Below are positions 1-9,205 of a DNA stretch of 64,000 bases, one piece after another. A model generated the notes under the pieces. The model had not been told where the DNA came from, searched no databases, and was given only the letters and a program-made list of their open reading frames with translations. Both the position numbers and the translations under genes were made by a program. Position 1 is the stretch's first letter. Every line of letters starts with the position of its first letter. Source of the DNA: Methylomonas sp. 11b (GTDB taxonomy: Bacteria; Pseudomonadota; Gammaproteobacteria; Methylococcales; Methylomonadaceae); assembly GCF_000515215.1 (NCBI RefSeq), contig NZ_KI911557.1:2661741-2725740 (forward strand), in the 5' to 3' direction.

Positions 1-75
1 CAAGTCGGTTTCTACATTCGGATCGATAAAGTGTTTGAGTAAATTTTCGACAGCCGTTTTGTCAATGCTCGCCAT
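1..75 (-). CDS. mrp: Mrp/ApbC iron-sulfur carrier ATPase, N-terminal 25 codons only
   Basis: This is the 5' end of a gene that runs off the left edge of the window. An ATG (complement of 73-75) opens an uninterrupted 25-codon frame beginning MASIDKTAVENLLKHF and continuing IDPNVETDL. That matches the start of the DUF59-like N-terminal domain of Mrp/ApbC P-loop proteins, which carry Fe-S clusters to cytosolic apo-proteins. The ATPase domain lies outside the window, so the call rests on the short N-terminal pattern only. In enterobacteria mrp lies divergent from metG; here metG is about 6 kb away, which mildly supports the identification. Confidence 0.6.
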   Translation of the reverse strand, partial: MASIDKTAVENLLKHFIDPNVETDL

Positions 76-212
76 GCGGAACTCCGAAGTAAAGGGAAAT
101 AATAACCAAGTAAAATAGTGCGAATATGATAACACCTTAACAGGAAGCCATTAAATCCGCGCCATTGTTAAAAAATAGTTTTCTCTTGCAGAATAATGAT
201 TTATCGTAACGA

Positions 213-292
213 CTTAACAATTAGCCTTAACAGTTAATTCTTAATTAAGACTTAATGCCGCCTTAATCTGATTTTAATTTGGATCGCTTAAC
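213..292 (+). promoter_or_regulatory. Array of CTTAA direct repeats with 11-bp phasing upstream of the L,D-transpeptidase gene
   Basis: Hexamers CTTAAC or CTTAAT (one TTTAAT) start at 213, 226, 240, 251, 262, 273 and 287. The four from 240 to 273 are spaced exactly 11 bp, one helical turn. OmpR/PhoB-family response regulators bind such 11-bp direct repeats. The array lies 42-122 bp before the ATG at 335, where a regulator would sit. The regulator itself is unknown. Confidence 0.4.
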
Positions 293-334
293 TTCAAACG
301 TCCAGCTCCGTCACTATCCGCGCCTATCATAAAC

Positions 335-1672
335 ATGTCAGCAGTCATTCAAAACCGTACTGTTTCACCAATACCGCTAGTCTTCGTTGTAGCAGTAGTC
401 AGCGCCCTGCTTAGCGGCTGTCAAAGCATACCGTTATTTTCCGACAACCAGCCGGAACACATCGTCTGGAACTCCAAACCGGACAATATAGCCAGTCATG
501 AATTTAACCTGAGCAGTGACCAAGGCATGGTCGGTACGCTTGCCAGTATCAGCAGCCGCGAAAACGATACGCTGTCCGACATCGGCCGCCATTACGGTTT
601 GGGTTACAACGACATTACCATCGCCAATGCCCATCTCGATCCATGGACCTTGCCCGCCGAGCAAACCGTGTTGCTGCCTTTGCGTTTCGTGCTCCCCGAC
701 GCCCCACGCAAAGGTATCGTGCTGAATCTGGCCAATATGCGCATGTTCTATTACCCCAAAAATCAAGCCAATACCGTACTGACGTATCCGGTGGGCATCG
801 GCCGCCAAGGCTGGAACACGCCGTTAGGACAAACCCAAATTGTCGCAAAAAAGGCCAATCCGGACTGGACGGTGCCGGAATCCATTCACCGCGAACACCA
901 GGCATTGGGTGACCCGCTGCCGAAAGTGATACGTTCCGGCCCGGACAACCCCTTGGGCAGTTATGCCATGCCTTTGGGTTTCAGCGGCTATCTGATCCAT
1001 GGCACCAACAAGCCTTACGGAATCGGCTTACAAGTCAGTCATGGCTGCGTACAGCTATACCCCGAAGACATAGAAGTCCTATTCAACAAAGTAGAAGTCG
1101 GCACCCCGGTTCGTATCGTCCACCAGCCGTACATGGCAACCTGGCAAGATGACATGCTTTATCTGGAAGCCCACCGCCCATTAGACAAATGGGAAAAACA
1201 ACAAAAACAGCTGCAAAAAGATATTCGAAAAAAATTGCAACAGCTAGCATCCGAAAAGCAAACAACGGTTGATTGGAGCAAAGTCGAGCGCATCTTGCAA
1301 CGTGCCGACGGCGTCCCCACTCCCGTATTGCCGGGCAGTTCTGATCTACCCGAATTAACAGCCGATGCGGTGCAACTTGCCCATCCTGAGCAATTCTACG
1401 GCCAACCGGTCATCAACGAATTGAGCGACAGCGACTGGTCGATTCTGGCCGCCAGCTTCGAAAATGAGACCGACGCCCAAAAGCTGGCAGCCATGCTCAA
1501 TCACCAAGGACCGCCGATTCCTGCCCGAAAAATTGCCAAAGATGGCGGCTTTCAAGTGGTAGCCGGACCGTTTAAGAATAAGAAAGAAGCCAAAACCGTA
1601 GCGCAACGCATCAAGCAGAATTTCGACATGGACGTTAAAGCCATAGATCCGAAACAGGCTGCAAGAAACTAA
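335..1672 (+). CDS. L,D-transpeptidase lipoprotein with LysM, YkuD and SPOR domains
   Basis: Predicted periplasmic or outer-membrane lipoprotein that cross-links peptidoglycan or attaches proteins to it. A hydrophobic signal ends in the lipobox LLSGC (Cys29). A LysM-like peptidoglycan-binding segment (about residues 70-118) is followed by the YkuD catalytic domain (about 125-262). The active-site motif is clear: HGTNKP, then SHGCVQLYPEDIE with the nucleophilic Cys. A basic, glutamine-rich linker leads to a C-terminal SPOR-like domain (about 365-440) that would bind denuded glycan at the septum. The family is the ErfK/YbiS/YcfS group; the added SPOR domain makes this member longer than usual. 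Start at ATG 335. It converges with the c-di-GMP gene at 1686. Confidence 0.88.
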   Translation: MSAVIQNRTVSPIPLVFVVAVVSALLSGCQSIPLFSDNQPEHIVWNSKPDNIASHEFNLSSDQGMVGTLASISSRENDTLSDIGRHYGLGYNDITIANAHLDPWTLPAEQTVLLPLRFVLPDAPRKGIVLNLANMRMFYYPKNQANTVLTYPVGIGRQGWNTPLGQTQIVAKKANPDWTVPESIHREHQALGDPLPKVIRSGPDNPLGSYAMPLGFSGYLIHGTNKPYGIGLQVSHGCVQLYPEDIEVLFNKVEVGTPVRIVHQPYMATWQDDMLYLEAHRPLDKWEKQQKQLQKDIRKKLQQLASEKQTTVDWSKVERILQRADGVPTPVLPGSSDLPELTADAVQLAHPEQFYGQPVINELSDSDWSILAASFENETDAQKLAAMLNHQGPPIPARKIAKDGGFQVVAGPFKNKKEAKTVAQRIKQNFDMDVKAIDPKQAARN

Positions 1673-1685
1673 GTGCAGCCAGGAC

Positions 1686-3953
1686 TTATTGCCGGCCCTG
1701 CAAGGACTGCCGCAACAAGGCCGACGCCTGCTCGGCCGGCACAGGTTTGCTGAAAAAATACCCTTGTCCGTAATTGCACTGCTGTCCACCCAAAAAATCC
1801 AACTGACTCTGATCTTCGACGCCTTCCGCTACCAACTCCAGCCTCAGCTGGCCCGCCATGGCCGAAATAGCCGACACAATCGCTCTGTCGTTGGCATCGG
1901 TGCAAATATCCTTCACGAACGACTTATCGATTTTTAAGGTATCGAGCGGAAAACGCTTCAAATAACTGAGCGAAGAATAACCGGTACCGAAATCATCCAC
2001 CGAAATCCGCACTCCCAGCTGCTTGATCTGATTCAGCGTGTCCAGCGTCGTATCCAGCTTATGCATCAAGATGCTTTCGGTAATCTCTAACTCCAACAAC
2101 TCCGGCGAAAGTTCGGTTTCTTTCAGCACATCCAACACCACATCCAGCAGCTGACGCTGATCTTGGAAACGGTGAAACTGCCGTCCGGACAAATTGACCG
2201 CAATTCGAATCGGCATACCGGCCAACTGCCAGGCCCGCGCTTGTTTGCATGCAGTCCGCAATACCCAAGCTCCTATCGGGACGATCAGCCCGGTCTCTTC
2301 CGCCAAGCCGATGAATTGATCCGGCATGACGATACCCAAGGCTTGATTGTGCCAACGGATCAAGGCCTCCATGCCGATGATGCAACCGTTGTCGATTTTC
2401 ACCTGCGGCTGATAATGCAACACCAGTTCCTCCAACTCCAGGGCCTGGCGCAAATGATGCTCCAACTTCAGATAATACTGAGCGGCGCTGTTCATTTCCG
2501 GGGTAAAAAACTGATAATTATTTTTGCCCAGTTTTTTGGCGTGATACAAAGCAGAGTCGGCCTGCGCCAGCAACTCGTCAAACGAAAGCGAATTATCCGG
2601 ATAAATACTGATACCGATACTGGCCCGGGAATAGATTTGATGCTGTTGAACCTGCAAAGGCTCGTTCAAGGCATGTAATATTTTGATGGCCACTTTGGCG
2701 GCGTCCAGACTATCTGCAATATTGGGCAGCATGATAATAAACTCATCGCCACCCATTCTGGAGGGCGTATCGCCTTCCCTCAAACAATCCGAAATTCGCT
2801 TAGCAACAGCTCTGAGCAATTCGTCACCCACGGCATGTCCAAAGGTATCGTTGATCGCCTTGAAGTTATCCAGATCGAGAAATAGAAACGCGATAATGTC
2901 ATTCTTGCGCTGCGCTTGCGTAATGAACTGCAAGGCTCTATCGGTTAACAAAGTTCGGTTCGGCAACTCGGTAAGCGCATCGAAATGGGCAATGTAATCC
3001 AGGCGTTGCCGTGCACGTTTCACTTCCTCAATTTCCCGGGCGTTATCGATTACCAGCGACAATGAATGCGCAAAACTCAACGCCAACTCTTCATCGTTCT
3101 TGGTAAACAGCTCACCACTGTATTTATCGCTGAGATAGATACGCCCATACACCCGGCCTTGATGGGAAATAGGCACCGCCAATAAGGATTTCATCTGCGG
3201 ATGATGCTGCGGAAAACCGGCGCTGCGCGGGTCCTTGCCCATATCCTCAAGCCGCAACGAGACATTTTCCTCAATCACGACCCCCAACAAGCCCCTGCCC
3301 TCCGGTAAATGCCCGATTTGCTGAGCCTGTTCGTCGCTGATTCCGGCATAAATAAATTCCTTCAACGCACCGACATTGTCGACAATTCCAATAGCACCAT
3401 AACGGGCATCCAATAGCTTGCAAAGCGCATCAATGCCGGCCTGCAATAACTCGGTTTCGATAGATGTATGCGCCAACACTCCCAATAAACTGCGCGCAGC
3501 GTCGTTCAATGCCGCCAAACGTTCGACCCACACTACAGTTTGCTCGTGGTTGGTTTCCGCCGCAATCTTAAGGCGCATAGTCTCTTTCAGTAATTGCCGT
3601 TCGCGGTTTAGTAGAGCTTCCAAAATACTTTGCCGGGTAACCACACCGACGAATTGACCTTTATTGAGCACGGCCAAGGCGCCCAACTGATTTTCATCCA
3701 TCAGACCTAACGCTTTGCGGACGCCAAGCTTGGGAGCGACACTAAGCATCGGCCGATGTTCGACCAAATCGGCAAAAATCCAATTGGGATGTTTTGATAT
3801 ATCGTGATCGGTGGCCAAACCGCAAAACTCTTCCGCCGGAGCATCCCGAAACACGGCAAAAACAATATCGCATGCCACGCTATATGGCCGATCCTCCTCC
3901 TTGACCCGAGAAACATGCGGCCATAAACAATCGCCAACCGCCAGTTGTTTCAT
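1686..3953 (-). CDS. CBS-GAF-GGDEF-EAL cyclic di-GMP signalling protein
   Basis: Cytoplasmic 755-residue bifunctional c-di-GMP enzyme without membrane segments. Order: a CBS-like pair (about 1-115), a coiled linker, a GAF sensor (about 155-300), GGDEF (about 325-485) with intact RMGGDEF, and EAL (about 500-745) with GMEALIRW and DDFGTGYSSLSYLKRF. Both catalytic signatures are intact, so it may make and degrade c-di-GMP, with CBS and GAF sensing adenine nucleotides or another small ligand. Its ATG overlaps the stop of the upstream 112-residue gene as ATGA, which indicates translational coupling. The input ligand and dominant activity cannot be read from sequence. Confidence 0.9.
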   Translation of the reverse strand: MKQLAVGDCLWPHVSRVKEEDRPYSVACDIVFAVFRDAPAEEFCGLATDHDISKHPNWIFADLVEHRPMLSVAPKLGVRKALGLMDENQLGALAVLNKGQFVGVVTRQSILEALLNRERQLLKETMRLKIAAETNHEQTVVWVERLAALNDAARSLLGVLAHTSIETELLQAGIDALCKLLDARYGAIGIVDNVGALKEFIYAGISDEQAQQIGHLPEGRGLLGVVIEENVSLRLEDMGKDPRSAGFPQHHPQMKSLLAVPISHQGRVYGRIYLSDKYSGELFTKNDEELALSFAHSLSLVIDNAREIEEVKRARQRLDYIAHFDALTELPNRTLLTDRALQFITQAQRKNDIIAFLFLDLDNFKAINDTFGHAVGDELLRAVAKRISDCLREGDTPSRMGGDEFIIMLPNIADSLDAAKVAIKILHALNEPLQVQQHQIYSRASIGISIYPDNSLSFDELLAQADSALYHAKKLGKNNYQFFTPEMNSAAQYYLKLEHHLRQALELEELVLHYQPQVKIDNGCIIGMEALIRWHNQALGIVMPDQFIGLAEETGLIVPIGAWVLRTACKQARAWQLAGMPIRIAVNLSGRQFHRFQDQRQLLDVVLDVLKETELSPELLELEITESILMHKLDTTLDTLNQIKQLGVRISVDDFGTGYSSLSYLKRFPLDTLKIDKSFVKDICTDANDRAIVSAISAMAGQLRLELVAEGVEDQSQLDFLGGQQCNYGQGYFFSKPVPAEQASALLRQSLQGRQ

Positions 3954-4288
3954 AGCTTGGTATTAAGTTGAACGGAAATATCCATCTCCGCATGCAATAT
4001 TTCATCGACACTCATCAACGGCTTTATCTGATTCAGCACAAAGTCGATCAACGCGCCTTTGCTGATGCGTTTTAGCAAGCTCTGTCTCACCAAAATATCG
4101 CTGATCACATCGTCATCGAACTCAATATGCTCAAACGGTGCTTTTACCAATAGTTCGATAGCCCGGCGCATGGCAATACAGCCAATCGGCGACTCCTTGC
4201 CTAATACCAACATATCTTTTAAAGGTGGAATAGCGTATTCACCCAAGTTGGCAGAAATATGAATTTGATTTTGGCTGGCTTTATGCAT
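3950..4288 (-). CDS. Hypothetical 112-residue protein coupled to the GGDEF-EAL gene
   Basis: Not recognised. A soluble, mostly helical, acidic protein without signal peptide or transmembrane segment. Its TGA overlaps the ATG of the CBS-GAF-GGDEF-EAL gene by four bases, so the two are almost certainly translated together. The downstream partner suggests a regulatory or partner role in c-di-GMP signalling; this is inference from position only. The codon frame is open throughout and the base composition matches the neighbour. Confidence 0.65.
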   Translation of the reverse strand: MHKASQNQIHISANLGEYAIPPLKDMLVLGKESPIGCIAMRRAIELLVKAPFEHIEFDDDVISDILVRQSLLKRISKGALIDFVLNQIKPLMSVDEILHAEMDISVQLNTKL

Positions 4289-4710
4289 GGTCTAAAGGTC
4301 GAATTATCTGACAAATTGAAAGGTTAATTTAGCAGATTTTCAGCTTTGAGAATTATTTCAGTAACCGCCGACACCAACTTGTAGGCTTCGCTTACCGTTC
4401 GACCGCGTGCTATGGAAATGAAGAAAGGAAGGACTTAAAAGTTACCGCTAAAATCATGCACTTTAGCGACTATTCATCCGCAACGGCTACAGAAAGCACT
4501 CGGAAAGCGGGAATTTGCATTGCGTTGCCGGCTTGCTTATTTAGACGACGGACGTCAACTAAGCAAACCGGTAAACGCCATCCGGACAAGCAATGAAAGG
4601 GGATTGTTCGTTCACAAAACAGGCGGAAATGTCCGCCAAGAACAATTATCTCGGTTCAAACCAAACCGTTCAAAACCATCTATCCAACAGACTCTTAAAC
4701 TCCCTGTAGT

Positions 4711-4806
4711 CGTCATTCCCGAGAAGGTCGCAACCGTTATAGACGCTCAGCGAATCCAGTATAGCCACTGGGCTCCCGCTTTCGCGGGAGCGACGATATT
4801 TAATAA
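4711..4806. repeat. Dispersed intergenic repeat type B, copy 1
   Basis: Part of a gene-free stretch (4289-4982). The segment starts with GTCGTCATTCCCG and ends with a hairpin of the form CTCCCGC-tt-GCGGGAG followed by CGACGATATTTAA. Copies of the same end occur at 9365-9440 and 53755-53812, so it is a dispersed repeat. The open frame across 4520-4810 runs through this repeat and is not considered a gene. Bases 4289-4700 show nothing recognisable. Confidence 0.6.
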
Positions 4807-4811
4807 TTAGA

Positions 4812-4925
4812 ATTAACCCGGCCCTTAAATACCGTTCGCTTTGCGTCTATCGAAGGGCACACCAGCCTGGGCTTCGTCGAGCCCAGCCCGAATGGAATAT
4901 CGGTAATAAATAGGGTCGGGTTAAT
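4812..4925. repeat. MITE-like dispersed repeat type A, copy 1
   Basis: A 114-bp element with terminal inverted repeats: ATTAACCCGGCCCT at 4812-4825 against AGGGTCGGGTTAAT at 4912-4925 (13 of 14 pair). The inside contains TCTATCGAAGGGC and a GGGCTTCGTCGAGCCC hairpin. A second, diverged copy lies at 9206-9337. No coding capacity, so it would need a transposase in trans if mobile. Confidence 0.6.
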
Positions 4926-4982
4926 AGTAATATCGTAAAGTCTTGTCCGGCAAGTTATTGAACCGGATAGATTTAACAGGTC

Positions 4983-5231
4983 TCAGTTGCCGCCTTTAAA
5001 GGTGATTTCCAACGCGTGCAAGGAATTAGCGCAATTGGCGCTGCCTTGAATAGCCGGGTCATCGTGACAGGCTTGGTTTTGGGCGCGAGCCTCCTTAATG
5101 TTGGCTACGTACCAGGCGACGGTTTTGACATCCTCGCCAGCCGCTTCATTAGCATTAGTAACATTCAACGCAGTGGTCAAACCCAGCGCGGCAACAGCTG
5201 CGGCTACTATCATCATGTGTGCTTTTTTCAT
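4983..5231 (-). CDS. Small secreted EexN-like protein
   Basis: An 82-residue protein. The start is set at the ATG at complement 5229-5231, which has AGGAG about seven bases upstream and begins a classic signal peptide (MKKAHMMIVAAAVAALGLTT); the longer frame to 5312 lacks such a site. The mature part (VAWYVANIKEARAQNQACHD, later GSANCANSLHALE) resembles the EexN entry-exclusion family: a Trp/Tyr-containing helix, then a Cys-x-Asp/Asn-Asp-Pro segment and a Cys-x-Asn motif. There is no lipobox Cys and no conjugation gene nearby, so the family name gives a fold resemblance, not a function. Confidence 0.6.
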   Translation of the reverse strand: MKKAHMMIVAAAVAALGLTTALNVTNANEAAGEDVKTVAWYVANIKEARAQNQACHDDPAIQGSANCANSLHALEITFKGGN

Positions 5232-5474
5232 AAAAAACTCCTTGGCTTCTCGATTATCGGGGGGACGATTAAAGCCCATGCAAACCCGCATGAGCTGGCG
5301 ATAATCTAGCAAATAACCCTAACGTTTAAAATGTGGCCGATTGCCGCGCGACAATATGTCTCTACAGTGCGGCATATCACACAATTTTTGAAAACCAACC
5401 ATACGAGCAACTGATGAAAAGCGTTAACAATAGCTATTAAAAAGGCAAGCTGGCAGTCCTGGCAAACCCGAGGA

Positions 5475-5515
5475 GAAAAATAAAAAACGGCGCAATAAGC
5501 CGAAGCCATTGCGCC
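5475..5515 (-). terminator. Rho-independent terminator
   Basis: On the minus strand, GGCGCAAT and ATTGCGCC (5489-5515) form an 8-bp perfect stem around an 11-base loop, followed by GTTTTTTATTTTT. It sits directly after the stop of the gene at 5522-5923 and would end that transcript. Confidence 0.85.
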
Positions 5516-5521
5516 AGGAAT

Positions 5522-5923
5522 TTATTTGATTTTGACCAGTTCCTTACCATTGCTGGAGAAACTGCAAATACCGGCCGCGAAGTAAGTGCATTCCTCCGAT
5601 TGCTCCAATTTGGCACCGTTAGGCGTCAAATGAATTTTCACAGAGCAAGAGCGTGCTTCGCCCTCAATGTGTTTTTTCAATACCAATTCGTTTTCGCCGA
5701 CGCTCTTAGCTTCATCGGATACCGTTGCGGAACAGGCGTGCTTGCCGGCTTCGTCGGGATTGGGTTCGAAATCCACATCCACCGTGGCGTTAATTTCTTT
5801 ACCTAAGGTCGTGACCTTCAAATGCTGCACATGATTGCCGTCGCGCAACAGATAATGATCGGTAGCCGCCGCAGCAGTACCGGAAGCCAGCATCGCGATG
5901 GCCAGAAACAACGTTTTTCTCAT
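5522..5923 (-). CDS. Hypothetical periplasmic protein, 133 residues
   Basis: Not assigned to a family. It has a clean Sec signal peptide (MRKTLFLAIAMLASGTAAAA, likely cleaved before TDHY). The mature domain of about 113 residues looks beta-rich, with Cys in HACSA, SCSVKI, ECTYF and GICSF, suggesting two disulfides in the periplasm. A single-gene transcript is likely: a strong terminator follows, and metG is divergent upstream with a 258-bp gap. Start chosen at the signal-peptide ATG; the upstream AAGAGG is a good ribosome site. Confidence 0.75.
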   Translation of the reverse strand: MRKTLFLAIAMLASGTAAAATDHYLLRDGNHVQHLKVTTLGKEINATVDVDFEPNPDEAGKHACSATVSDEAKSVGENELVLKKHIEGEARSCSVKIHLTPNGAKLEQSEECTYFAAGICSFSSNGKELVKIK

Positions 5924-6181
5924 GATGTTACCTCTTCTTATAAGTTTAAGTGGTTCAAAAAGGGCTAAGGCCTATCCGACTTTAGTATGCCATGCCGGAC
6001 GGTATAGCGCTTAAGCTGGAGGCTTGATTGGGATTGTACCTTACTGATCCCTATTACCAAACATCCCTCGCCCCCACATCCGGGTAACGCGCCGGCAATC
6101 GGCAAAGCGCCGCCCAAACCATGAAAGCCCTGGCGATTTATGCCATAATCCGCCCTCATTTTCCCAGGCTGTTTTAACCCC

Positions 6182-8251
6182 ATGTCTAACCGAAAAATCC
6201 TTGTTACCAGCGCCTTACCGTATGCCAACGGCCCTATCCACTTGGGCCATCTCGTCGAATACATCCAAACCGACATCTGGGTGCGGTTCCAGAAACAGCG
6301 CGGGCACAATTGCTATTACGTTTGCGCCGACGACACCCACGGTACGCCGATCATGCTACGCGCCGACAAGGAAGGCATTACTCCGGAACAATTAATTGCG
6401 GATGTGGAAAAGCAGCACCGCGCCGACTTCCAGGAGTTCGGCGTTGCCTTCGATCAATACCACAGCACCCATTCCCCGGAAAACAAAGAATACTCGGCGC
6501 TGATCTACAAGCGCCTGCGCGACGGCGGCCACATCAGCCAACGTAGCATCACCCAGGCTTACGATCCGGTCAAAAATATGTTCCTGCCGGACCGCTTCAT
6601 CAAAGGCGAATGCCCGAAATGCGGCGCGGCCGACCAATACGGCGACAGCTGCGAAGCCTGCGGCGCCACCTATTCACCTACCGAATTAAAAAATGCCGTC
6701 TCCGCAATCTCCGGCGAACGCCCCATCGAAAAAGATTCCGAGCATTATTTCTTCGAACTGGGCCATTTCGCCGAGATGTTACGCGACTGGACCACTGCCG
6801 GCCACTTGCAACCGGAAGTGAGTAACAAGATGGCAGAATGGCTGGAAAACGGCTTGCAGCAATGGGACATCTCCCGCGATGCGCCGTATTTCGGCTTCGA
6901 GATCCCAGACGCACCGGGCAAGTATTTTTACGTCTGGCTGGATGCGCCCATCGGCTACATGGCCAGCTTCAAACACTTCTGCGACCGCCAAAGCCTGGAC
7001 TTCGACAGCTTTTGGCAAAAAGACAGCACCGCCGAGCTGTATCACTTCATCGGCAAGGACATCATTTATTTCCACGCCCTGTTCTGGCCGGCCATGCTAC
7101 ACGGCGCCGACTTCCGCACCCCGAGCGCAATTTTCGCCCACGGCTTCTTGACCGTGAACGGCGAAAAAATGTCCAAATCCCGCGGTACCTTCATCAAGGC
7201 CCGCACTTACCTGGACCATCTGAATCCGGAATATTTGCGTTATTACTTCGCCGCCAAACTCAGCGCCGGCGTGGATGACATTGATTTAAACTTCGACGAC
7301 TTCAGCCAACGGGTTAACTCGGACCTGGTCGGTAAAGTGGTCAACATCGCCAGCCGCTGTTCCGGTTTCATCGCCAAGCGCTTCGACGGCGTACTTTCCG
7401 CTGAATGCACGGAACCGGCCTTATTCCAACAGTTTGTCGACGCCAACAGCACCATCGCCGATCTTTACGAAAGCCGTGAGTTCGGTAAAGCGATGCGGGA
7501 AATCATGGCGCTGGCCGACAAAGCTAATCAGTACATCGACGAGAAAAAGCCCTGGCTAATCGCCAAGGAAGAAGGCAAAGACGCCGAGCTGCATGCGGTA
7601 TGCAGCATGGGCGTGAATCTATTTCGGCTGCTGGTCGTTTATCTACGCCCGGTCATTCCGACGCTGGCAAGCAATGCCGAAAGCTTTTTAAACATCCCGG
7701 CGCAAAGCTGGCCGGACGAAGTGCAACCGCTGCTCGGCCATAAAATCAACAGCTTCATACCGTTGATGACTCGAGTAGAGCCTGACAAGATTGCCGCGAT
7801 TGTGGAAGCTTCCAAGGAAAATCTGGAAAAAACGCCATCGGTGTCAGCCAAACCGGTCAAACAAACTGCCGCTGTAGAACCCAATCCCGAGCAAGTGGCA
7901 AAAGCGATAGCCGAACCGATTGCCGAAGCGATAGAGATCGAAGATTTCGCCAAAATAGATTTGCGTATCGGCCGGATCGTCAAAGCCGAATCGGTGGAAG
8001 GCGCCGAAAAACTGCTGCAACTGACCGTCGATCTGGGCAGCGAAACCCGCAATATTTTCGCCGGCATCAAATCGGCTTACGCACCGGAAGAGCTGGAAGG
8101 CAAATTGACCGTGGTAGTGGCAAATCTAAAGCCGCGCAAAATGCGCTTTGGCACCTCGGAAGGCATGGTGCTGGCGGCCGGCCCCGGCGGCAAAGACATC
8201 TGGGTGCTATCGCCGGACCAAGGCGCACAGCCGGGCATGCGGGTTAAATAA
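6182..8251 (+). CDS. metG: Methionyl-tRNA synthetase
   Basis: Charges tRNA-Met with methionine using ATP. The 689-residue protein has the class I signatures HLGH (in [11 protein letters not shown]) and KMSKS ([11 protein letters not shown]). It also has the zinc knuckle [18 protein letters not shown] of the MetG1 type, an anticodon-binding helical domain, and a C-terminal EMAP/Trbp111-like tRNA-binding domain (about 580-689, [16 protein letters not shown]) that dimerises the enzyme. Length matches the E. coli type (677). Followed after 24 bp by the RnfB-like gene on the same strand. Confidence 0.98.
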   Translation: MSNRKILVTSALPYANGPIHLGHLVEYIQTDIWVRFQKQRGHNCYYVCADDTHGTPIMLRADKEGITPEQLIADVEKQHRADFQEFGVAFDQYHSTHSPENKEYSALIYKRLRDGGHISQRSITQAYDPVKNMFLPDRFIKGECPKCGAADQYGDSCEACGATYSPTELKNAVSAISGERPIEKDSEHYFFELGHFAEMLRDWTTAGHLQPEVSNKMAEWLENGLQQWDISRDAPYFGFEIPDAPGKYFYVWLDAPIGYMASFKHFCDRQSLDFDSFWQKDSTAELYHFIGKDIIYFHALFWPAMLHGADFRTPSAIFAHGFLTVNGEKMSKSRGTFIKARTYLDHLNPEYLRYYFAAKLSAGVDDIDLNFDDFSQRVNSDLVGKVVNIASRCSGFIAKRFDGVLSAECTEPALFQQFVDANSTIADLYESREFGKAMREIMALADKANQYIDEKKPWLIAKEEGKDAELHAVCSMGVNLFRLLVVYLRPVIPTLASNAESFLNIPAQSWPDEVQPLLGHKINSFIPLMTRVEPDKIAAIVEASKENLEKTPSVSAKPVKQTAAVEPNPEQVAKAIAEPIAEAIEIEDFAKIDLRIGRIVKAESVEGAEKLLQLTVDLGSETRNIFAGIKSAYAPEELEGKLTVVVANLKPRKMRFGTSEGMVLAAGPGGKDIWVLSPDQGAQPGMRVK

Positions 8252-8275
8252 CGCAAAGCCGTGGAGATTGATTAA

Positions 8276-8854
8276 TTGGCAATGAGCGCGCTAAACGAGA
8301 CATCGCTAGCCGACCAAATCGACGCACTACTACCGCAAACCCAATGCCGCAAATGCGGCTATCAGGGTTGCCGGCCTTATGCGGAAGCCATCAGTAACGG
8401 TCTAGCGGACATAGACCAGTGCCCACCGGGCGGCGACCAAGGCATCCAGTTGCTGGCCGATTTATTAAAAGTACCCGCCAAGCCTTTGAATCCGGCATTC
8501 GGTGTCCAGCGCCCGCTACACGTAGCCGTGATAGACGAGGCCGCCTGCATAGGCTGCACCAAATGCCTGCCGCCTTGCCCCACCGACGCCATCCTCGGTG
8601 CGTCCAAGCATATGCATACCATCATCGCCGCCTTGTGTACCGGCTGCGAATTATGCATCGCCCCCTGCCCGGTCAACTGCATCAGCATGATCCCTGCAAT
8701 CAGCGAATGGACCACCGCTAATGCGGACCAGTCCAGACAGCGCCACCAAGCCAAAAACCGGCGCCAAGCCAGAGCGGAAGCGGAAAAATCCGAACGGCTG
8801 AATCGGCAAAAACAACTGCTGGCAAAACTCAATAAAGGAAAATCCGCCGTTTAA
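8276..8854 (+). CDS. RnfB-like soluble ferredoxin protein
   Basis: Electron carrier of 190-192 residues. The N-terminal domain holds the four-cysteine cluster motif [17 protein letters not shown] with the fourth Cys in DQCPPGG, as in RnfB/RsxB. Two [4Fe-4S] ferredoxin motifs follow: [12 protein letters not shown] and [12 protein letters not shown]. The usual N-terminal membrane helix of RnfB is missing and the C-terminus is a short basic helix, so it is a soluble variant. GGAG at 8263-8266 fits a TTG start at 8276; the ATG at 8282 has worse spacing, so the start is uncertain by two codons. No other rnf gene is nearby. Confidence 0.85.
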   Translation: MAMSALNETSLADQIDALLPQTQCRKCGYQGCRPYAEAISNGLADIDQCPPGGDQGIQLLADLLKVPAKPLNPAFGVQRPLHVAVIDEAACIGCTKCLPPCPTDAILGASKHMHTIIAALCTGCELCIAPCPVNCISMIPAISEWTTANADQSRQRHQAKNRRQARAEAEKSERLNRQKQLLAKLNKGKSAV

Positions 8855-8868
8855 ACCCGGATTGGCGA

Positions 8869-8896
8869 TGACTTTAACGGCATTTAATCTTATAAT
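8869..8896 (+). promoter_or_regulatory. Likely promoter of tRNA-Arg
   Basis: A perfect TATAAT (8891-8896) has TGACTT (8869-8874) 16 bp upstream, about 110 bp before the tRNA-Arg. A TCCTGAAA/TTTCAGGA hairpin lies in the predicted leader. Weak -35, strong -10. Confidence 0.4.
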
Positions 8897-9007
8897 GGCG
8901 CGCTTACCCGATACGGCCCAGTAGCCGTTATATATCCTGAAAGTAAATCCTCTTAGGTTTTCAGGATTAAGGTAAAAAGCCTACACCGCTTGACCGCAAA
9001 TCACATT

Positions 9008-9084
9008 GCGCCCGTAGCTCAGCTGGATAGAGCGCAGCCCTCCGGAGGCTGAGGCCAGAGGTTCGAATCCTCTCGGGCGCGCCA
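9008..9084 (+). tRNA. tRNA-Arg (anticodon CCG)
   Basis: A 77-nt cloverleaf. The acceptor arms GCGCCCG (9008-9014) and CGGGCGC (9074-9080) pair fully. The anticodon loop CTCCGGA lies between CAGCC and GGCTG, giving CCG. The T-loop is GGTTCGAATCC, and CCA is encoded. It reads CGG codons. Confidence 0.97.
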
Positions 9085-9205
9085 TTTGATGTTTCCTACC
9101 GTACCTTGACCCTGCGTATCATGGTGCCTAGAAAGCTCCAGTACCAAATACTCTTTTGCCATTCCCGGCAAACCCGCTTCCGTGACACTGATTCAGTGGG
9201 CGTTT

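Noticed and set aside
4520..4810. Open frame of 96 codons on the plus strand.
   Set aside because: It runs through a dispersed repeat (type B), has no ribosome site and shows no protein-like pattern.
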